Below are positions 17,201 to 24,131 of a stretch of DNA of 64,000 nt, in pieces. The stretch covers positions 1 through 64,000 of the forward strand of contig JASGDN010000012.1 in assembly GCA_049841275.1 (NCBI GenBank). The letters run 5' to 3'. Position 1 is the first letter of the stretch. Each line of letters starts with the position of its first letter. A program made the position numbers and the translations under genes. The notes below the pieces were generated by a model that searched no databases, had not been told where the DNA came from, and worked only from the letters and a program-made list of their open reading frames with translations. The stretch comes from JASGDN01 sp049841275. Its GTDB lineage: Bacteria; Chloroflexota; Chloroflexia; Thermomicrobiales; UBA6265.

Positions 17201-18107
17201 GCTGACGCCGGGCAAGTACCAGATCGTCGAGCAGGGAGGCACACCATGCAACGTGACGGCGATCCAGATGGATCCGACCACGAACAAGCCGGTGAGCGTG
17301 GTGAATCCGGACGGGTCGGTCACGGTGACGAACGGTCGCGAGACGGTCGTGAAGGTCTACAACTGCACGCCGAAGGGCGGAACCCCGCCCCCGACGAAGG
17401 TGCCGGGCAAGTTCCCGAACACGGGCGTCGATCCCGCCGCCAGCGCCGGGGGTTCCCAGCTGTCGGCGCAGGATACGCAGGTGATCGAGCCGGGGACGCC
17501 GCAGACGGCCGAAGCCCAGGGGATGAGCGCGGCTGCGAACGGGACGCCTGAGGCGAATGCCTGCCCGGCCCTGACGGCTGCCGACAACGCCAACCAGTCG
17601 CCGCTGGGGACGCCGCAGCCCGACGAATCCTGCGCGCGTGGCCAGGTGCCGGCGTCCATCGCGATCCCCGCGATCGAGGTGCAGGCAACCTTCGAGGTCA
17701 AGGAGATCGTCGGCGGCGAACTTCAGGAGCCGTCCAACGAGAGCGTGGTGACCTGGTACAAGAACTCGAACCGGCTCGGTGAGACGGGCAACATCGTGGT
17801 TGCCGGCCATCTCAATTACTGGGGCGTGCCGGAGGCCGTCTTCTTCAAGCTGGGTTCGTTGCAGCAGGGCGATCTCATCACGGTCACGGGCGCGGATGGG
17901 GGTACCTACACCTACGCGGTGACCAGCGTGCAGTCGGTGTCCATTGCGGACGGCCCGGCGGCCTATGTCGCCCCGACCGACAAGGAGACCCTCACCCTCA
18001 TGACCTGCGGCGGTGAGTGGGACAGTTCCATCAGCGAGTACGACAGCCGGACCGTGGTGACGGCGGTGCGCGTGCCGAATCCTGGCGCCGCGCAGGCCGG
18101 GGGCTGA
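14298..18107 (+). CDS. Giant secreted Cna-B-like repeat protein fused to FPNTG motif and C-terminal sortase domain
   Basis: The 1269-residue protein has a long signal region (about 1-56, ending ALAA), one C-x2-G-x2-WDD-x-QQMCVD motif (60-74) and a Thr/Pro linker. Seven beta-rich modules follow. Five are CPxGYD type (first Cys at 122, 244, 388, 541, 792) and two shorter type-B modules begin at Cys 676 and 920. After the last module comes PTKVPGKFPNTGVD, with FPNTG at 1039-1043 resembling an LPxTG sorting motif. A linker leads to a sortase domain (about 1114-1269) with AGHLNYW (H1171), LMTCGG (C1237) and SRTVV (R1251), so the catalytic triad is complete. GGAG seven bases before 14298 supports the start. 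Substrate and enzyme in one chain is the odd feature. Confidence 0.88.
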   Translation: MSTPTRPRNRWAGPIPRPRRRGRTLADCWRVFAAMVMIGSLASSIAFAPAAPALAAGQDCENGQVWDDSQQMCVDPTPDGGDQQMDATETPETVEPADVPTETPTVTPTPGPGTLSVYKYTCPAGYDFNQSGSNPASDCTTPTDGVSMTYNSQAQPNQQQTTANGGVATFSNLTPDSFTLSEATPDGTAATSWMCESAMQNPSYGTGTSLSGQIAGDEQLSCRFYNAPASTSTGLTIIVHKFECPAGYDASGQDANPESDCATQEQGVQFNISGSSTGYTSQSNTGDSVPGAVTFGGLEPDTYTITETLPAGTASAFVTYCTLSTSSNPNVPIYPTVTNGSIQEQFDDTATGFECYWYNVPSDTTVTPTATGTMSSDGITILVHKFQCPAGYDPSGQNANPETDCATPQDGVQFNIVNGDNTYKSQSNTGDSIPGSVMFGGLEPDTYTIGETPPAGTASAFVTQCVQTTTSGQSIPHYPTVEKVKTTLGIAYQFDQNDVQLECWWYNIPSDTTPTMTTTVTPTPTATSTEPSDLYIYKYECPAGYDPNGSGANPQYDCATPENGVQFNITGNTSGYTSQTNTGDSIPGAVQFGGIPVDTYSVVETLPSHVQGAFVTQCSVTDKNNNPLPDIYPVVSIASGKGSTNIVVPGGVIITCSWYNIPWAGSSDLTVHKQNCDVESYVDDSSCTPNTTGVTFEVYYRDGANWVLKASATTDSTGSLALSGLNPGTYKLVEIGGTWCNIAAIRQDGNGGTVSVLNSDSSFELVDGYETVVTVSNCTGGYGDITIYKWTCPPGYDYSKYGADPKADCTEATNGIQFNLAGQTKGYTSQSNTGDSIDGAVYFGGIPTDTYTVTETVPADTWYVFVWDCTGSSVNWVNPTPLNVGNVLNIKVANGDKIVCNWYNVPDPTSGDLTIYKEWCSGPKYVSDVDCTIYEKGMSFSVNAWNGTTWVPVTTQTTNNLGYIALSGLTPGKYQIVEQGGTPCNVTAIQMDPTTNKPVSVVNPDGSVTVTNGRETVVKVYNCTPKGGTPPPTKVPGKFPNTGVDPAASAGGSQLSAQDTQVIEPGTPQTAEAQGMSAAANGTPEANACPALTAADNANQSPLGTPQPDESCARGQVPASIAIPAIEVQATFEVKEIVGGELQEPSNESVVTWYKNSNRLGETGNIVVAGHLNYWGVPEAVFFKLGSLQQGDLITVTGADGGTYTYAVTSVQSVSIADGPAAYVAPTDKETLTLMTCGGEWDSSISEYDSRTVVTAVRVPNPGAAQAGG

Positions 18108-18122
18108 CGGGAGTCGGCAGGA

Positions 18123-18156
18123 CGGGAGGAGGCATCCGTGCGGATGTCTCCTCCCG
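18123..18156 (+). terminator. Hairpin terminator after the sortase-fused gene
   Basis: A 16-bp stem (left arm starts CGGGAGGAGGCATCCG, one G-T pair) with a two-base loop lies 15 bases after the stop at 18107. Confidence 0.65.
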
Positions 18157-18195
18157 CGCCGTTGCCGGAAGGGGCTGGCGGCGATCCCGTACGTG

Positions 18196-18223
18196 GGAAC
18201 ATGGTGGGCAATCGCCCCGATAC
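18196..18223 (+). promoter_or_regulatory. Candidate ECF-type promoter (GGAAC-N17-CGATAC)
   Basis: GGAAC at 18196-18200 and CGATAC at 18218-18223 are separated by exactly 17 bases. The same spacing occurs before the paralogue at 19842. ECF sigma factors commonly read GGAAC with a CGT-like -10. It lies about 100 bases before the start at 18322. Confidence 0.4.
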
Positions 18224-18321
18224 CCGATGGAAGCTGCGCTCTTCCCGGAGTTTCTGGATCGAAATGGAGGCCGTTCCGGACGCATCCGGGAGCAGGCCGT
18301 TACATGGGAAAGGACTGGACG

Positions 18322-19035
18322 ATGAATGTGGCGTGCAGGGGGCGTGTGGTTGGCGGAGTGTTGGCGCTGGCGATGACGGCGTTGATCGCACTCGGTCATC
18401 CGGTCGCGACGATGGCGCAGGATACGGGTGAGGATCAGCTCCAGATCTCCGATCTGGACGGGGTGCAGGCCGCCGTCTCACGCACCTATACCGTCGATTT
18501 TGCGGCATTGTTCTCGATGGACGCATCGCCGACCCCGGAATCGGAGGGCCCGCAGCTCTTCGCGCTGGGCGGCGCCATCGTGCAGTTCGACAACGACGAC
18601 CATGCGAAGAGTGGGTACACGACCATTCTCGATGAGGTCCAGAAGCAGGCGGATACCAGCACGCCGGAGGCGGTTTCCTTTGAGACGGTCGACCTCGGAG
18701 GCGACCTGGGCGACGAGCGGACGGCCCTGCGCATGACCGGCGAGGACGCGGGGGACATCGACGGGGGCGACATTCTCGCACTGGTCGTGCGCGATGGCAG
18801 CACGATCTACATGTTTACCGGTATCGCGAACACCGGCGATCCGAGCGACGCCCTGGTGGCCTTCGCCAAGGTCGTGATGGATGGCAAGGCCGGCAACGAT
18901 GCGGCGACATTCAATGAGGACGGTACATCGACCGGCGGCCTGTGGGACAAGTTCCCCGCGGTGGACGATCCGGTGGTCGCCGGGCTGCCGTCGGTCATCG
19001 ACAGCGATCCGATGACCGATGACAGTGGCGAGTAG
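18322..19035 (+). CDS. Secreted protein, DGTSxGGLW family, member 3
   Basis: The 237-residue product has a signal peptide ending at ATMAQ (about residue 33). Family landmarks are LDGVQAAVSRTY, AIVQFDNDDHAKSGY, DLGGDLGDERTAL, STIYMFTGIAN and DGTSTGGLWDKFPAVDDP before an acidic tail. It is closest to member 2 over the LGDERxA region. AAGGA stands about eight bases before the ATG at 18322. The next gene starts 20 bases after the stop, so the two are probably co-transcribed. Extracellular, function unknown. Confidence 0.82.
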   Translation: MNVACRGRVVGGVLALAMTALIALGHPVATMAQDTGEDQLQISDLDGVQAAVSRTYTVDFAALFSMDASPTPESEGPQLFALGGAIVQFDNDDHAKSGYTTILDEVQKQADTSTPEAVSFETVDLGGDLGDERTALRMTGEDAGDIDGGDILALVVRDGSTIYMFTGIANTGDPSDALVAFAKVVMDGKAGNDAATFNEDGTSTGGLWDKFPAVDDPVVAGLPSVIDSDPMTDDSGE

Positions 19036-19054
19036 CCCCGAAGGGAGCAGCGCC

Positions 19055-19705
19055 ATGCGTGTGTGCCGCGCGGGACGAGACGTTCTTGCGATCCTGATTG
19101 GGCTGGTGCTGGCCGTTGGGTCGTTCGCCCCCGGTTGGGCGACGGCGGTCGGGGCCGATGCACCGCCGAGCCTGCCGGGCGTGCCCGCCTCCGTGACGGT
19201 GCAGGCATGGCTCACGCTGGACCTGGAGGGCGATTATCACTGGCAGTCCACGAAACTCAAGGCCGGCACACAATCGGTCGGCGTCATCCAGGTGCATCGT
19301 GGGTTCCTCATCGCCACCGACAACGCGGTGGAGGTGAGCGATCCGGCCTTCGGCATCCACGAGGTGGCGGCGGGCGGCGCAATCGCGATGGGAGAGGGCC
19401 AGCAGCTGGAGGTGATCGCGCCATCCGGACAGGCCCGGCTGATGTTCGTTGAACTCGTGGCGCCCGATGAGGCGTTCGCGAACGAGCAGCCGGATTCGAC
19501 GAAGGACTTCTCGGTACCGAAGGGGCGCTACACGGTGGCAGTGCTTGCCATCCCGACCGGGCCTGGCGCACCGAAACCGGCATCAGCGATCGCGAAGGCC
19601 GCCGCACCGGCCATCGCGGTCTATCCGGAAGGCGCGGGTGCCGCAACGCCCGGGGCTTCTGTCGAAGCGGCCACTTGGCTTGTGGCGCTCTTTCCTGTAG
19701 CGTGA
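19055..19705 (+). CDS. Secreted protein of unknown function
   Basis: The 216-residue protein begins with a signal peptide (residues 1-35, GWATAVGA). The mature part is beta-rich with VQAWLTLDLEGDYHW, QVHRGFLIATDNAVEVSD and a Gly/Ala-rich stretch HEVAAGGAIAMGEGQQLEV, which reads like a small cupin or beta-sandwich; I cannot name the family. It lacks the QFD and DGTS motifs of its neighbours. AAGGGAG precedes the ATG at 19055 by seven bases, and the gap to the preceding stop is only 19 bases, so it is likely in an operon with member 3. Confidence 0.75.
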   Translation: MRVCRAGRDVLAILIGLVLAVGSFAPGWATAVGADAPPSLPGVPASVTVQAWLTLDLEGDYHWQSTKLKAGTQSVGVIQVHRGFLIATDNAVEVSDPAFGIHEVAAGGAIAMGEGQQLEVIAPSGQARLMFVELVAPDEAFANEQPDSTKDFSVPKGRYTVAVLAIPTGPGAPKPASAIAKAAAPAIAVYPEGAGAATPGASVEAATWLVALFPVA

Positions 19706-19742
19706 GCGGTGGCGCTATTCATGCGCCTCCGAATGCCGGACG

Positions 19743-19770
19743 GGAACCATTCGCCATCGGTTGGCGTTAC
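19743..19770 (+). promoter_or_regulatory. Candidate ECF-type promoter (GGAAC-N17-CGTTAC)
   Basis: GGAAC at 19743-19747 and CGTTAC at 19765-19770 are separated by 17 bases, the same layout as at 18196-18223. It lies about 75 bases before the start at 19842. Confidence 0.42.
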
Positions 19771-19841
19771 CGTCCGGGACGCGCCTCGTCCGGGTGGGCA
19801 GGCGTGATATGGTCGGTCTAGTCCATGAGGGGACATTCGTG

Positions 19842-20555
19842 ATGATCGAAACACGACGACGCGGTTTGCTGTCGCTGGTGGCTGTACTGGCCATCTTCGG
19901 GGTGGCATTGCACGGGCCGCTGCAGGTCGCGGCGCAGGACGATCCCGTTGGCGATTCGTTCGACTTCAACAAGCTCGACGGATTCCAGCGTGGCGCTGGC
20001 CGCACCTACATGGGCGATCTTTCCTCGCTCTTCGGCGGCCTCGATACGCTGGGCACGCCGGGCGCCGAGATCGAGACGCCGGACGTGTCCGAGCTCGGTC
20101 TGTTCATGATCGGCGGCTTCGTCGTTCAGTTCGACAACAGCGATCATGCCTCGTCCAGTCTCGACAAGATCACGGACGAGATGACGCAGGGGTCCGACGA
20201 CGAGGACTTCACCTTCTCCGAGAAGGATATCGACAAGATCGGCGACAAGAGCAAGGCCTATACGGGCAGCTACTCTGATGAGGGGATCGACGGAACGGCT
20301 GTCGCGATCATCGCCCAGAAGGGCGAGTACGTGTATGCCGTGGTGGCCATCTCCTTCGGATCGGATCCGACCGATGATGCGACGTCCTTCGTGAAGGACA
20401 TGACGGACAAGAAGCCGGGCGATGGCGATGGCACCTTCAACGCCGACGGCACCTCGACCGGCGGCCTCTGGGACGTCTTCCCGGCCAGCGATGCCGATTA
20501 CCTCAAGGGTCTGGCGCCGATGGCAGACGTGGATCTCGCCCAGGGCACCGAGTAG
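19842..20555 (+). CDS. Secreted protein, DGTSxGGLW family, member 4
   Basis: The 237-residue product has a signal peptide ending in LQVAAQ (about residue 31). Landmarks are KLDGFQRGAGRTYMGDL, FVVQFDNSDHASSS, YVYAVVAISFG and DGTSTGGLWDVFPASDADYLKGL, followed by an acidic tail. The body is richer in Asp and Lys than the other members. AGGGGA stands eight bases before the ATG at 19842. A hairpin at 20600 ends the unit and also serves the convergent gene. Function unknown. Confidence 0.82.
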   Translation: MIETRRRGLLSLVAVLAIFGVALHGPLQVAAQDDPVGDSFDFNKLDGFQRGAGRTYMGDLSSLFGGLDTLGTPGAEIETPDVSELGLFMIGGFVVQFDNSDHASSSLDKITDEMTQGSDDEDFTFSEKDIDKIGDKSKAYTGSYSDEGIDGTAVAIIAQKGEYVYAVVAISFGSDPTDDATSFVKDMTDKKPGDGDGTFNADGTSTGGLWDVFPASDADYLKGLAPMADVDLAQGTE

Positions 20556-20599
20556 CATCCGGGCGTGATTCGGCCACGTGCCGATTCGCGGAGGAACGA

Positions 20600-20635
20600 G
20601 AAGCGGGCATCCGGACCATTCCGGATGCCCGCTTC
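20600..20635. terminator. Bidirectional hairpin terminator
   Basis: A perfect 16-bp stem (GAAGCGGGCATCCGGA with its complement) and a four-base loop lie between the convergent genes ending at 20555 and 20653. Confidence 0.75.
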
Positions 20636-20652
20636 GTCGTCTGCGGATGCGA

Positions 20653-21264
20653 TTACCGATCGGGGGCGCGAGCCTCGCCGAGCGTCGCCATCAGCCGGTT
20701 CGCGTTGGCGAAGATCGCAGCCGCGTTCGTGATATCCAGCAGGTGCAGGTCCGTCAGGCCGAGGTCCCGAAGCGGCTGCAGGTCGGCTGGGCCGACCGCC
20801 TCCGGATGGAGCGCCAGTGTGGCTGCATAGTCCACGATCGCCCGTTCGCGTGGCGGCAGGTCGGCATTCGGCCCGTCGTCCAGCAGGTGCTGGACCGTCT
20901 CCCGTTCCTTCACCAGCGCCGAATAGGCGCGTGAATGCACCGACGCGCAGTAGATGCAACTCGTGACCCGGGAGGTCGCCGTCGCGGCCAGTTCGCGGTC
21001 GGCGCGTGGGCCGCGCCCTTCCTGTTCGTCCGAGAGGATGTTGCCGTAGAGGGCCATCCGTGCGCGCAGGGAACCGGGATCGTGTGCGAGCGTCGCCCAG
21101 TAGGCGCGTCCCTGGCGGGCGGTGGTGATGGCATCCACCGCGGCCAGTTGCTCCGGTGTGGCGTCGATCTCATCAACCGTCTCCAGCCAGGGGCGCCAGT
21201 CGAGCACGCGCTGGGTGAACGTCACCTGGCGGTGCGTGGCTGGGGTGGGATTCGACTCGGTCAT
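20653..21264 (-). CDS. AhpD-like alkylhydroperoxidase-domain protein (Avi_7169-type)
   Basis: The 203-residue protein belongs to the carboxymuconolactone decarboxylase/AhpD superfamily. The redox site SCIYCASVH gives C103, C106 and H110, the CxxC-x3-H active site of AhpD-type peroxidases. The C-terminal NAAAIFANANRLM is typical. It starts in the ATGA overlap with the upstream CMD gene (21261-21264). Paired families of this kind (described as Avi_7169/Avi_7170) are, as I recall, encoded beside peptide-type ABC transporters, and such a transporter lies upstream here. The substrate is unknown; it probably acts in the cytosol. Confidence 0.82.
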   Translation of the reverse strand: MTESNPTPATHRQVTFTQRVLDWRPWLETVDEIDATPEQLAAVDAITTARQGRAYWATLAHDPGSLRARMALYGNILSDEQEGRGPRADRELAATATSRVTSCIYCASVHSRAYSALVKERETVQHLLDDGPNADLPPRERAIVDYAATLALHPEAVGPADLQPLRDLGLTDLHLLDITNAAAIFANANRLMATLGEARAPDR

Positions 21265-21758
21265 CGAGGTGCTCCGATCGCGCGCAGGCCGGCCAGCAGC
21301 CGCGCCTGGTAGTGGACAAACGCGATGAGTTGGGAGAGGGCGATCACCTCGCCGTGCGTCAGCCCGGCGTTGAACAGGTCCTGCACATCGTCTGCCGTTG
21401 CAAAATCGGGATGCTCGTTGACGAGCGCCACCCTGCGCAGCATCGCCTGGACGCGCCGCGAATCGAGCACATCCTTGGTGATGCCGCCGCGTTCGGCGAG
21501 CAGCGCGCCGTACCAGCTGTCGAGGGCCGGACTGGGGATGCGCTCGGCCACGCGCTGGGCGATCAGCGCGCGCTCGGCCAGGGAAAGGCCATTCTCGGCG
21601 TCCGGCGTGGGGGAGAGAACGGCGTCGTAGTAGTCGCCGATCTGGGTGAAGATGTCCGGAACCTGCGCGCGGAGCGTCTCGATGGCCGGATTGCCGGTGA
21701 AGCCGCCGATGGCAAACGTGATGTCGGGCGTGTCGTGAGGCGATGTGGGTTCGGTCAT
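21261..21758 (-). CDS. CMD-domain protein (Avi_7170-type)
   Basis: The 165-residue protein carries a carboxymuconolactone decarboxylase-like helical domain: LSLAERALIAQRVA, a short active-site region without the CxxC pair, and LTHGEVIALSQLIAFVHYQARLLAGLRAIG near the end. It is the partner of the AhpD-like protein, whose start overlaps its stop. The ATG at 21758 is preceded by AGGAGG at five bases. Lacking the Cys pair, it may be a structural or non-redox subunit; this is inferred. Confidence 0.78.
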   Translation of the reverse strand: MTEPTSPHDTPDITFAIGGFTGNPAIETLRAQVPDIFTQIGDYYDAVLSPTPDAENGLSLAERALIAQRVAERIPSPALDSWYGALLAERGGITKDVLDSRRVQAMLRRVALVNEHPDFATADDVQDLFNAGLTHGEVIALSQLIAFVHYQARLLAGLRAIGAPR

Positions 21759-21928
21759 GAGCCCTCCTGGGCGTGTCGCGGGATCATGGATCGATTGTAG
21801 GCGCGAATGCCGTCGTTGCGGCGACCGGGCTGACCGGGCAGGCATGCGATCCGGAAGGTTGGCCGGTGGGCGCGGGCCGGTTTGCCTCACGCGGCATTCG
21901 CGAATCCGCGTGACAACAGAACATAACA

Positions 21929-22119
21929 TGTCATCCTGAGCGAAGCGAAGGACCCCCGCGCGAAGCGCTATCGACCGTAGGTCGATCTCCGAAGCGGCGT
22001 CTGGAGCATCCCCCTCGCGCCCAAACGGGCCGAAAGCGCGGTATTGTCCATGCTCGCCTTCATGTCCGGCTGCGCCGGACGCGCTTCGCGCAGGGGTGTT
22101 TCGCTCCGCTCAACATGAC
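21929..22119. repeat. MITE-like dispersed repeat with terminal inverted repeats
   Basis: The gene-free stretch 21759-22272 contains an element with ends TGTCATCCTGAGCGAAGCGA and, on the other strand, TGTCATGTTGAGCGGAGCGA, an imperfect terminal inverted repeat of about 28 bases. The inside is rich in CGAAGCG/CGCTTCG repeats and has no coding potential. A short internally deleted copy lies at 53792-53818. Repeats with this TCATCCTGAGCG end are widespread in several phyla. Nothing else is seen in the rest of the stretch. Confidence 0.65.
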
Positions 22120-22272
22120 ATGCAAGGTGAGTGTACGCCGGGCATCGCGAATGCCAAGTAATGCAAGGCGCGGCAACAGCGCCGTGCTGGCACGAGCCGG
22201 CGCTCCCGTTCGTGGTGCTGGGGCGGCCATTCCCCGCCCCGGCGTCTCCCTTCCCCAGGGGCGTCGTGGATG

Positions 22273-24012
22273 TCAGTCGTGCTTGAGGATGTAGATCGTC
22301 TCGAATGACGGCGCGTAGGCGATGTGCTGGGTCAGACCCTGCACGTAGGGCCGCGATGCAATGATCGTCTCCTGGTCGAAGAGTGGGGCGATCGGCACAT
22401 CGTTGTTTCCGATGGCCTGGATCTGCCTGTAGAGCTCGGCTTGCTTCGCGGGATCGAGTTCGACCTGCGCCTCGTTCAGGAGCTTCTCGACTTCCGGATT
22501 GTTGTAGCCCCCATGGTTCGTCTTCTGGAGCGCGGAATCCGCCCCCAGCGTGCGGCGCAGGATGTAGTTTGGGTCGCCCGTCGCCCAGCAGTTGTTCGAG
22601 ATCGCGACGTCGTAGTTGCCCTGTGTCAGTGTCTCCGTCACCGCCGCCGATTCCTGCTGCTTCAGCGTCACGTCGAAACCGATCGGCTGGAGGATCGCCT
22701 GCAGGTAGGTTGCCATCAGGGGATACGGCCAGCCCAGCAGGTTCTGGCCCGGCGGGTTGAAGAGCAGCTCAACCTTCACGCGCTGGCCGCCCGTCGCTTC
22801 ATTCAGCAGTTGTTTCGCTTTCTCCGGATCGTATTGGACCTGCTGCGACGGATCATCGTTGAAGAAGGTGCTGTCTGCGGCCAGCAGGACACTCTTGGCA
22901 GGGATGCCGTAGCCGTAGAGCAGGTCCTTCACGAACGCATCGCGGTCGATCGCCAGGCTGAGCGCCTGCCGGATGCGGACATCGTCGAAGGGGGCCTTCG
23001 TGCCGTTGAAGAGGAGGTAGGTGTTGCAGGCGGTTGGGAAGTGCTGGACGACATAATTGTCGTCGCCAGAGATCTCGCCGGCCTGTGCCGGAAGCACCGC
23101 GCCAAGTTCGACCAGCGCATCGACCTCACCCGCCTTCAGCGCCGAGAGCCGCGAGTTCTCGTCCGGGTACGTCCGAATCGTGATCTTCGTCAGGGTCGGC
23201 TTCTCCTTCCAATAGTTCTCGTTCTGCTCCAGCACGATGTACTGGTCGCGCTTCCAGTCGACGACCTTGTAGGGACCTGTGCCGATCGGGAGGCCGGTGA
23301 AATTCGAGTTCTCATCGAACTGGCCCGGCCAGAACTGGGCACTGTAGTGGTTCGAAATTGCGTAGGGCAGGAGTGGACGCGGTTCCTTGTACGACAGCGA
23401 GACGGTGTAGTCGTCAACGCGCGTCACCACCGGATCGCCGTAGATCTCCTCGTAGTTGATGCCGCCGAGGTAGAGTGACGGGCGGCCGCTGGAGGCCTTT
23501 GCGTGGGCGATGCTGCCGATCAGGGAGTCGGCGTTGTACTTCTCGCCGTTGGAGAAGTTCACGTCGTCGCGCAGGTGGAAGGTCCAGGTCAGGCCGTCCG
23601 GACTCAGGTCCCAGCTCTTGGCAAGGCCAGGCACGAGGTTGAAATTGTCGTCGTAGTCGATCAGCGGCTCCCAGATTTGCAGCGAGGCGTGGGCGTACCA
23701 GAAGTCCTCTTCACCGTTCACCAGGAAGCGATTGACGCCGACGGTGATCTCCTGCTTGTCGGCCAGCGACTGGCCCTCTTCGAGATGGATCCAGCTTGGT
23801 GTTGCTTCCTGCGCATTCGCGCGGCTCACCAGCAGGTTCGACGAGAGCAGGACGAGACTGAGCAGGACCGCGAACAAGCGGAGGGTAATGCTCAGCGGCG
23901 ATGCGGCCAGATCGAGGGTGATCGCTGTCGGTGAGGTGCCGGAGACGGTGTTCGGGTTGCGTGTGGAAGCGCTCAGGTCGAGTGCGAGGGAACGGGTAGC
24001 GTGCGTGTCCAT
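22273..24012 (-). CDS. Nickel/peptide-type ABC transporter substrate-binding protein (family 5)
   Basis: The 579-residue protein is a family 5 solute-binding protein of the DppA/NikA type. The mature part opens with SLQIWEPLIDYDDNF and PGLAKSWDLSPDGLTWTFHL, followed by LRDDVNFSNGEKYNADS, LPIGTGPYKVVDWKRDQY and IRQALSLAIDRDAFV, all family blocks. An unusually long N-terminus of about 70 residues precedes cleavage near SRANAQ, with the hydrophobic core at about residues 45-62. GGAGGAG stands ten bases before the ATG at 24012. It is third in a same-strand unit after two permeases. Ligand choice between peptides, nickel complexes and others cannot be made from sequence. Confidence 0.87.
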   Translation of the reverse strand: MDTHATRSLALDLSASTRNPNTVSGTSPTAITLDLAASPLSITLRLFAVLLSLVLLSSNLLVSRANAQEATPSWIHLEEGQSLADKQEITVGVNRFLVNGEEDFWYAHASLQIWEPLIDYDDNFNLVPGLAKSWDLSPDGLTWTFHLRDDVNFSNGEKYNADSLIGSIAHAKASSGRPSLYLGGINYEEIYGDPVVTRVDDYTVSLSYKEPRPLLPYAISNHYSAQFWPGQFDENSNFTGLPIGTGPYKVVDWKRDQYIVLEQNENYWKEKPTLTKITIRTYPDENSRLSALKAGEVDALVELGAVLPAQAGEISGDDNYVVQHFPTACNTYLLFNGTKAPFDDVRIRQALSLAIDRDAFVKDLLYGYGIPAKSVLLAADSTFFNDDPSQQVQYDPEKAKQLLNEATGGQRVKVELLFNPPGQNLLGWPYPLMATYLQAILQPIGFDVTLKQQESAAVTETLTQGNYDVAISNNCWATGDPNYILRRTLGADSALQKTNHGGYNNPEVEKLLNEAQVELDPAKQAELYRQIQAIGNNDVPIAPLFDQETIIASRPYVQGLTQHIAYAPSFETIYILKHD

Positions 24013-24131
24013 GAACCGAAGACTCCTCCACCGGTGCGATGACGATTGCCAGAAGGTCCCACGAGTGATGCGACAGGGTGAGAAACGCGAGGGTTTGAAA
24101 AGCCGATCAGATCGGTCCTTTGCGGTGGCGA

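Noticed and set aside
15759..17810. Long open frame antisense to the sortase-fused gene (683 codons)
   Set aside because: It is the mirror of a high-GC repeat gene; its composition is Arg/Val/Gly-rich without domains, while the plus-strand frame has a signal peptide, modules and an intact catalytic domain.
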